Of a stretch of 10,679 nt of DNA, positions 6,162 to 10,679 are shown in pieces. Both the position numbers and the translations under genes were made by a program. Source of the stretch: Spirochaetales bacterium (GTDB taxonomy: Bacteria > Spirochaetota > Spirochaetia > Sphaerochaetales > Sphaerochaetaceae); assembly GCA_022785155.1 (NCBI GenBank), contig JALFRH010000052.1, positions 1 to 10,679 on the forward strand, read 5' to 3'. Under the pieces are notes generated by a model, which was not told the origin of the DNA, searched no databases, and worked only from the letters and a program-made list of their open reading frames with translations. Within the stretch, counting starts at the first letter, position 1. Each line of letters starts with the position of its first letter.

Positions 6162-7310
6162 TTAAGAAAGAGGCTTGAGAATAAGATCAAAGCCGCCATC
6201 TACTATTTCCTGGTATTCAGGAATACCTGAAATAGTTATGGCCATTTCAGGATACTCCCAAGTAAAGGCTTCAGAAAGGTACCTGATACATGTCATGTGT
6301 CTGGCCACACGCTCTATAAGCGGGTATCCATCCTCCGGGACATCAAAGTATATGTATCCATCCTTATGGGCCTCATAGTAGTTGGGCTCATTACCATATA
6401 TTATCAAATCATCGTCCATTTTGCCATGAAGTGGTCCCATGGATGGGTTATAGGTCTCCATCAAGGTCATCATGGAGTCAGTATTGTCTCCAAGACTTCT
6501 ATGGGAAAGGCCATAGGATGTGACGCCTGAATACTCAGCCCTCATATCCAAATCATCGAAGTTCATTGAGAGAGCCATATCCGAAGCAATGGACATTGCA
6601 GTGGTGTTGTCCCTCTTCATATTGACCATAGTACAATCCAGATACAAAAACTCAGGTGAACCTTCGTGCATATCCATGGTTATGGATACGTTTTCCTCAT
6701 TGATGAGATTGTAGATACCGTAACACACCTGTTCCGTGAGAACACCGTCTTCAGTTCCATAATACAGACGGTTTACATTTCTCACTTCTGCGTTTTCCGT
6801 TCCATATATTGTTCTGCCGCTGTTTCCTTCATAGTAGTTCATGTCTGGCCACTGATGGACAGGATTTGTAAGCCTGTTTCCTACCCTGAAGGTACGTTCT
6901 GTGCCATCTTCAAGAGTAAGAGTAAAGAAGTCCTGCATACCATCGAAGGGAGAAGTATGGGTGAAACCGCTGTTGTTGGTCCTAGGTATTATTATTACCC
7001 TACCCTCTTCTACGCTTATATTCTCAATCAAGGCTGTTGCAGCAACCAAACCTGCTGTTTCATTTGGATGGGTTCCTCCAAGGATGAGGAAGGTACCGCC
7101 CTCTATGCCGCTGTCAAAGAAATATACTTCAGTATCGAGACTGGTACCCTTTAATCTCGGCGAATACTGGCTTAGCATCTTTATCTCAGTAATGGAGGGA
7201 TTATGGGCAATCTCTTCATTTTTATGCATGCTGAGAAAATCCATGGATGCTATTACAGCAATAATGATTGTGACGACCAAAACTACAATGTTTTTAATAT
7301 AACTCTTCAT
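6162..7310 (-). CDS. Membrane-anchored M14-type hydrolase A (succinylglutamate desuccinylase/aspartoacylase family)
   Basis: A 382-aa hydrolase, paralogue of hydrolase B. One N-terminal transmembrane helix (about residues 5-23, IKNIVVLVVTIIIAVIASM) anchors it facing outward. The active-site pattern is complete: GGTHPNE (His81, Glu84), VRNVNRLYYG (Asn180-Arg181), MDMHEGSPEF (His215, Glu216) and LMETYNPSMG (Glu285). Further blocks shared with B are PRTNNSGFT, NPVHQWPD, HRSLGDNTD, LHGKMDDDL and ERVARHMTC. The middle region between the zinc motifs and the Asn-Arg motif is longer than in hydrolase C and may shape substrate choice. The start is set at ATG 7310 because GAGG (7319-7316) lies 5 nt upstream. 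A start at 7367 would add 19 residues overlapping the preceding 49-aa gene. The expected activity is amide cleavage of N-acylated or gamma-linked amino acids outside the cytoplasm. Confidence 0.88.
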   Translation of the reverse strand: MKSYIKNIVVLVVTIIIAVIASMDFLSMHKNEEIAHNPSITEIKMLSQYSPRLKGTSLDTEVYFFDSGIEGGTFLILGGTHPNETAGLVAATALIENISVEEGRVIIIPRTNNSGFTHTSPFDGMQDFFTLTLEDGTERTFRVGNRLTNPVHQWPDMNYYEGNSGRTIYGTENAEVRNVNRLYYGTEDGVLTEQVCYGIYNLINEENVSITMDMHEGSPEFLYLDCTMVNMKRDNTTAMSIASDMALSMNFDDLDMRAEYSGVTSYGLSHRSLGDNTDSMMTLMETYNPSMGPLHGKMDDDLIIYGNEPNYYEAHKDGYIYFDVPEDGYPLIERVARHMTCIRYLSEAFTWEYPEMAITISGIPEYQEIVDGGFDLILKPLS

Positions 7311-7317
7311 TTCAGCC

Positions 7318-7467
7318 TCACTTGATATGCAGTGCTCTAAGGGCAAAGACAATGAGCACCGTTGCAATTGAAATCAAAATGACAGTTCTGTCTTTACGGG
7401 TAACAAGCTCATAAAGAAGAACCAAGGAGAATAAAGTGATTATTATGTAATATAGAATAGAAACCAT
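7318..7467 (-). CDS. 49-aa two-helix membrane protein (module A)
   Basis: Read directly from the minus strand. ATG at 7467 is preceded by a perfect AGGAGG (7478-7473) with a 5-nt spacer, and that site overlaps the TAG stop of permease A. The frame ends with TGA at 7320-7318, 7 nt before hydrolase A. The product is MVSILYYIIITLFSLVLLY, then a short charged turn (TRKDR, residues 23-27), then a second hydrophobic helix ending FALRALHIK. It has the same length, layout and operon place as the 49-aa protein of module B, which argues strongly that both are translated, selected genes. Two helices joined by a basic turn would put the turn on the cytoplasmic side by the positive-inside rule. It may be a minimal partner subunit of permease A. 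I know no named family for it. Confidence 0.85.
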   Translation of the reverse strand: MVSILYYIIITLFSLVLLYELVTRKDRTVILISIATVLIVFALRALHIK

Positions 7468-7476
7468 CTCCACCTC

Positions 7477-8754
7477 CTAGAAATTCAAGAATGACAGGGT
7501 TGAATCCCCGAAAACCACAAACAGGACACCCAAGACAACAATAGGAACCATAAGGGCCACAGCCACCTTGATCCTATCCTTTCCCTTCAAAGCCTCACTT
7601 CCAAGGTAAGATGATGTCTCTTCGAAGATTGATGAATTGATGGAGACAAGAGGTATCACAGCCAAGGCCATGGATACTCCTGTAACGACCACAGGACTGC
7701 ATAGCCAACCTATTGGGAAGACTGCATAAGTAATAAGGAAAGATGGAATTGCATCGGAGAATAATACTCCCACTCCCATGGATATGGCCATCATGAATAG
7801 TATTACTGCCTTTGTGTCATAAGGAAGAATCTTCAAGGAATAGAAACCTCTTACACCTGTCATGGAAGAGACTTCAATGAAAGAACCAAGGGCAAACAGG
7901 AAGGCTATTGGAACTACTGCCTCAAATAGAGAACTGGAAATGGAATCGATACAATTCCTTACGCTTCCAAAACCCTTGTTGGCAAATAGGACAATAACGG
8001 CACCCAAGACAAAGTAAGGAACATTTCCTCCGATATAGGAAATACTTCCACATAATCCATCGAAGATGGTAGCTATAAGCACCATTAGGGCTACATATGG
8101 ATAGACACCCATCCTCCCCCCACTTTCACCCTTTCCTTTGGATAGTGTTTTGATGTTTATAAGGGCATAGACAACCAGCACAGGAAGAGATATTGCAAGA
8201 AGAGGAGCATAAAAACCATTGTATGGAGTAGGAAGAACGCTTCCAGCTCCATTGGATGCAATTATTGCCGGAATCGAGTTAGGTGGCATTATCATACCGA
8301 TGACTGAGCCTACTGCAATGATTTCGGTTATCTTCTTTTTCTCCACTCCATCCTCTTCCATGGCTTTTGATACTATGACTCCTGATGTCATGACGCTGGC
8401 GAGAGGAAAACCAGAGAGAGAAGAAGGGAAAGCTATGAAGAACAGGGTAAGAAAAGCCTTCAGCACTTTATTGTCGATTTTGCTTATCCAATTATAAAGC
8501 TTCTGGAAACCCCCGGCTTTATAGTACATAAAAACAAAGAAAGTGGCGGAAGCGACACTTAAGGCGGAATCCAAATAGCCGAAAGGTCCCTCTACGATTT
8601 CTCTTACACGTATTCCCATTCCAGAAACAAGGCTACCTAAGACGCTTGCCAAAAGAAGGAATACTACAGACCATTGTCTTCTGTTTTTGGTGACGACAGC
8701 TCCAATCAGAACAACTGCCGCCATCACACAAAAAACCAACACTTCTTCTCTCAT
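7477..8754 (-). CDS. Permease A, divergent DctM-like membrane transporter (IT superfamily)
   Basis: A 425-aa integral membrane protein with around twelve hydrophobic segments, the same length as permease B and similar to it along its whole chain. EGPFGYLDSALSVASATFF in A aligns with EGTFAYLDTSLIISTAMLF in B. Likewise PSSLSGFPLASVMTSGVIV aligns with the TGSSTAAVLSAGA region, and IGMIMPPNSIPAIIAS aligns with MGMAAPPINIPAMLIG. The second half is less conserved: in place of GDIMPP it has FSDAIPSFLITYAVF, so the substrate or coupling may differ from B. It is best called a TRAP-type large-permease relative; it might also be annotated generically as a C4-dicarboxylate-type transporter. ATG 8754 has GGAG (8765-8762) 7 nt upstream, and the gene begins 12 nt after the GGT-like gene ends. 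The 49-aa gene follows after 9 nt. Confidence 0.8.
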   Translation of the reverse strand: MREEVLVFCVMAAVVLIGAVVTKNRRQWSVVFLLLASVLGSLVSGMGIRVREIVEGPFGYLDSALSVASATFFVFMYYKAGGFQKLYNWISKIDNKVLKAFLTLFFIAFPSSLSGFPLASVMTSGVIVSKAMEEDGVEKKKITEIIAVGSVIGMIMPPNSIPAIIASNGAGSVLPTPYNGFYAPLLAISLPVLVVYALINIKTLSKGKGESGGRMGVYPYVALMVLIATIFDGLCGSISYIGGNVPYFVLGAVIVLFANKGFGSVRNCIDSISSSLFEAVVPIAFLFALGSFIEVSSMTGVRGFYSLKILPYDTKAVILFMMAISMGVGVLFSDAIPSFLITYAVFPIGWLCSPVVVTGVSMALAVIPLVSINSSIFEETSSYLGSEALKGKDRIKVAVALMVPIVVLGVLFVVFGDSTLSFLNF

Positions 8755-8766
8755 CTTCTCACTCCA

Positions 8767-10521
8767 TTAATATGCAGCTGCACCGTAATGACGTCTGTCA
8801 TCTCCGATTGCATAGATCCAACCATCTTCATCGATCTCAAGGGCTGCAATACAGCCTACATGGGAACTGTAGTCAAGGTTGGTATCCAATAATTCGAAGC
8901 CCATAGCCTCAAGGCCACTGAGAGTGGAATCACTATATCTACCTTCGATATAAAGGCTCTTGGTAATACCGTCACGCCATGAACGAGGAGCGTTTGCCGC
9001 TTCGGCTACATTCATGCCGAAATCGATGTAGTTTACAATGGCGTTGAATGTTGCTGAAACCAGAGCCCAGTTTCCAGGGCTTCCTACAGCCAACACAGGC
9101 TTTCCGCTTTCATCGGCTACGATTGTAGGACAGGTTGTGGAGCGCACCCTGATTCCAGGCATAAGAACGTTGACTTTTGCAGTCGCATTGTTCGTAAGGT
9201 TACCAAGGTGGGCATTGAATACGAAACCAGTTCCAGGAACAGCAAGGGCTGAGCCGAAGTTAATGCCGTTTGTATTGGTGGTGGAAACGACGTTCCCCCA
9301 TTTGTCCATAGCAACCATGTGTGTTGTTCCACCCTGGTCTGGTGTATCGCCGTTCAGTACCTTTTCCCCTGTGGAAGAGAGGGTGACGGAGAGCTTACCT
9401 GCCCTGGCTGTCTTGATTCTCTGTCCCACTTTGATATACTTCGCCCTTTCGTTTACAGCATATTCCTTGCTGATCAAGGTCTGAGTAGGAAGGTTGTAGT
9501 AATCAGGGTCTGCAATATACTGGACTCCATCCTGATAAGCCAAGGCAAAGGCATCTGCAAGGATCTCCACCGTCTCAGGTGAATCGTGGCCATAGGAAGC
9601 AAGGTCATAGTTTTCAACAATGTTCAAGGCCTCGATAAGAGGTATTCCTCCGTTTGAAGGACCACCTGTAGTATATACGGTGTAACCTCTGTATGTAGTC
9701 TTTACAGGCTCTCTCCACACTGAAGTATAGCTGGCGAAGTCCTCTCTTGTAAGGACTCCCCCCTGACTCTGGATGTAGTCCACCATCATATCTGTGAAAT
9801 CACTGTTGTAGAAACCTTCGATTCCTTCATCTGCAATAAGCTCCAAGGTGTCGGCCAAATCATTGTTAGTGATGGTATCGCCTATGTTCCACAAAAAGCC
9901 CTCATCCGTATATAGACCTATGGAGTAATCATAGTAGTTCAGGTTGTCGTAACGACCTTCGATATTGGCATTCCATCTGTCTGTAACAGGAAATCCGTTT
10001 CTTGCAAGCTCGATTACAGGTTCCAATACTTCCCTGGCTGTCATTGTTCCATACTTTTCAAGGGCAGTGAGGGTTCCATGTACCACACCTGGAACAGCCA
10101 AAGCCTCCGGTGAAGGAGGAGTTCCACTTGAAGAAGTGTCCAAAGTACCTGGGATAGCTGCCTGAGGAGCTCTTGTCATATACTCCAACTGAACATATTC
10201 ATCGGTATCAGCCAGGTAGATCACCATCTGTCCTGCTCCGCCGATACCTGATGCAGCAGGCTCCAAGAGACCAACAGCATAAATCATGCCCACTGCAGCA
10301 TCTATGGCATTTCCACCTCTTTCCATAATCTCTACTGCAATTTGGGAAGCAAGTATATTTGCAGAAGCGGCAGCTCCATTCTTTCCCACAGCTCCGGTGG
10401 AGTTGATGTCTCCCTTGAAGGCTCCTTCTCCATCCCAGTCATACTCTTCTGCAAATAGGGATAAAGGGACCAACGCCATTACAAGGGCCATAAACAAAGG
10501 AAGGAATATATTCTTTTTCAT
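8767..10521 (-). CDS. Secreted gamma-glutamyltransferase-family Ntn-hydrolase with altered donor-site residues
   Basis: A 584-aa precursor with a signal peptide (about residues 1-24, MKKNIFLPLFMALVMALVPL). Family members self-cleave before a threonine to give large and small subunits and transfer or hydrolyse gamma-glutamyl groups. Landmarks are GGNAIDAAVG (69-78), YRGYTVYTTGGPSNGGIP (277-294), the processing site with nucleophile in QGGTTHMVAMDKWGN (Thr399), STTCPTIV (461-468), GSPGN (480-484) and a terminal DRRHYGAAAY. Length and order fit a full-length enzyme. By eye against remembered E. coli Ggt, donor-binding Arg114 is Met115 here (an Arg is at 117), Asn411 is Gly419, Asp433 is Asn441 and Gly484 is Asn484. 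The true substrate may therefore lack a free alpha-amino acid head. The start is ATG 10521 with AAAGGAA 5 nt upstream; a TTG at 10539 is rejected. First gene of the operon. Confidence 0.9.
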   Translation of the reverse strand: MKKNIFLPLFMALVMALVPLSLFAEEYDWDGEGAFKGDINSTGAVGKNGAAASANILASQIAVEIMERGGNAIDAAVGMIYAVGLLEPAASGIGGAGQMVIYLADTDEYVQLEYMTRAPQAAIPGTLDTSSSGTPPSPEALAVPGVVHGTLTALEKYGTMTAREVLEPVIELARNGFPVTDRWNANIEGRYDNLNYYDYSIGLYTDEGFLWNIGDTITNNDLADTLELIADEGIEGFYNSDFTDMMVDYIQSQGGVLTREDFASYTSVWREPVKTTYRGYTVYTTGGPSNGGIPLIEALNIVENYDLASYGHDSPETVEILADAFALAYQDGVQYIADPDYYNLPTQTLISKEYAVNERAKYIKVGQRIKTARAGKLSVTLSSTGEKVLNGDTPDQGGTTHMVAMDKWGNVVSTTNTNGINFGSALAVPGTGFVFNAHLGNLTNNATAKVNVLMPGIRVRSTTCPTIVADESGKPVLAVGSPGNWALVSATFNAIVNYIDFGMNVAEAANAPRSWRDGITKSLYIEGRYSDSTLSGLEAMGFELLDTNLDYSSHVGCIAALEIDEDGWIYAIGDDRRHYGAAAY

Positions 10522-10540
10522 GTACGTTCCTTTATTCAAA

Positions 10541-10566
10541 GAGAGCCATACCTGGGTATGACTCTC
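10541..10566 (-). terminator. Hairpin between the upstream gene and the GGT-like gene (terminator or leader hairpin)
   Basis: GAGAGCCATAC at 10541-10551 pairs with GTATGACTCTC at 10556-10566 through 11 positions, with one G-T wobble on the minus-strand transcript and a 4-nt loop. On the minus strand the descending arm is followed by only TTT and then GAATAAAGG, so it is a weak classical terminator. It ends 7 nt before the ribosome binding site of the GGT-like gene. It could end the upstream transcript, or lie in the operon's leader and stabilise or attenuate it. Confidence 0.5.
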
Positions 10567-10574
10567 CCTTATTA

Positions 10575-10604
10575 ATCATAGTTTTCAGATAGCTTCAATG
10601 CTAA
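10575..10604 (-). promoter_or_regulatory. Candidate promoter of the operon
   Basis: Reading the minus strand, TTAGCA (10604-10599, 4 of 6 to the -35 consensus) is followed after 18 nt by TATGAT (10580-10575, 5 of 6 to the -10 consensus). It overlaps the last codons and stop of the upstream gene. Transcription would start near 10568 and place the 10541-10566 hairpin at the very 5' end of the mRNA. It was found by eye and is not exclusive. Confidence 0.3.
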
Positions 10605-10679
10605 GAACAGCTGTATCGCCACCTAGAGTAAGGGCGCTGAATGCATCCTTACCGATTACTTCACTACTTCCATCTTTGT
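10585..10679 (-). CDS. C-terminal end of an unidentified protein (partial)
   Basis: The last 30 codons of a gene that continues beyond the right edge, ending in TGA at 10587-10585. The visible tail is KDGSSEVIGKDAF followed by SALTLGGDTAVLSIEAI. The alternation of small polar and hydrophobic residues suggests two beta strands, as in the C-terminal beta-sandwich of secreted glycosidases or lipoproteins, but this is not enough to name a family. It lies upstream of the GGT-like gene on the same strand, 63 nt away, with a hairpin between them, so it may or may not belong to the same transcript. Confidence 0.5.
   Translation of the reverse strand, partial: KDGSSEVIGKDAFSALTLGGDTAVLSIEAI

Larger units (their letters stand above)
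1754..10521 (-). other. Ten-gene operon with a duplicated permease - 49-aa - M14 hydrolase module
   Basis: All ten minus-strand genes are spaced 1 to 23 nt apart, several ribosome binding sites overlap the upstream stop codon, and no hairpin with a T-run was seen between them. Module A (8754-6162) and module B (5457-2884) each contain a 425-aa permease, a 49-aa membrane protein and an M14 hydrolase of about 380 aa. Matching gaps are 9/8 nt and 7/7 nt. The DUF6305-like gene separates the modules, the GGT-like gene leads, and hydrolase C plus the 88-aa gene trail. Eight products carry membrane segments and/or signal peptides, and a ninth, the DUF6305-like one, is also exported; only the 88-aa product looks cytoplasmic. 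Confidence 0.8.

Noticed and set aside
6666..7302. Plus-strand open frames opposite hydrolase A (162 and 133 aa)
   Set aside because: They are antisense shadows of a gene with complete M14 motifs; no ribosome binding site or recognisable domain.
9038..9484. Plus-strand 148-aa open frame opposite the GGT-like gene
   Set aside because: Antisense to the conserved catalytic region of the GGT-like enzyme; the translation is low-complexity and unlike any protein I know.
1..10679. CRISPR arrays, insertion sequences, tRNA or rRNA genes
   Set aside because: No regularly spaced direct repeats, transposase motifs, terminal inverted repeats or cloverleaf-like sequences were seen on either strand.

Overview
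The window reads as bacterial chromosome of moderate GC, with tightly packed genes and strong AGGAGG-type ribosome binding sites. The taxon cannot be fixed from sequence alone. The gene mix (a secreted gamma-glutamyltransferase-like protein, M14/aspartoacylase-type hydrolases, a DctM-like permease and a DUF6305-like secreted protein) makes an anaerobic, host- or sediment-associated bacterium such as a spirochaete (Spirochaetota) my best guess. This is an inference; a Clostridia-like genome is not excluded.

Left part, plus strand (1-1747). The window opens with the last codons of a probable family 3 glycoside hydrolase, followed by a strong hairpin terminator. An AT-rich stretch without genes leads to a decayed ABC-exporter ATPase that keeps only its C-terminal half and has its own terminator. 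Next come an XRE-type HTH regulator with a C-terminal zinc ribbon and a 106-aa protein of unknown function. The 106-aa gene ends 6 nt from the end of the opposing operon, and a hairpin that could work in both directions sits across the junction.

Right part, minus strand (10521 down to 1754). Ten genes with gaps of a few nucleotides and no internal terminator form one apparent operon. In order of transcription they are: a secreted Ntn-hydrolase of the gamma-glutamyltransferase family; permease A (425 aa); a 49-aa two-helix membrane protein; membrane-anchored M14 hydrolase A; a secreted DUF6305-like protein; permease B (425 aa, TTG start); a second 49-aa two-helix protein; membrane-anchored M14 hydrolase B; secreted M14 hydrolase C; and an 88-aa cytoplasmic protein. 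The block permease - 49-aa protein - M14 hydrolase occurs twice with near-identical lengths and spacings, so it is a duplicated three-gene module. An unidentified gene ends upstream, at 10585.

How the parts may work together (inference): the secreted GGT-like enzyme and three extracytoplasmic M14 hydrolases cut amide-linked acyl or glutamyl conjugates outside the cytoplasmic membrane. The two DctM/IT-superfamily permeases, each with a tiny membrane partner, then move the released carboxylates or amino acids. The GGT-like enzyme keeps its catalytic threonine but appears to have lost the residues that bind the alpha-carboxylate and alpha-amino groups of a gamma-glutamyl donor, so its substrate may not be glutathione-like. 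The two 49-aa proteins and the changed GGT pocket are the most notable observations here.
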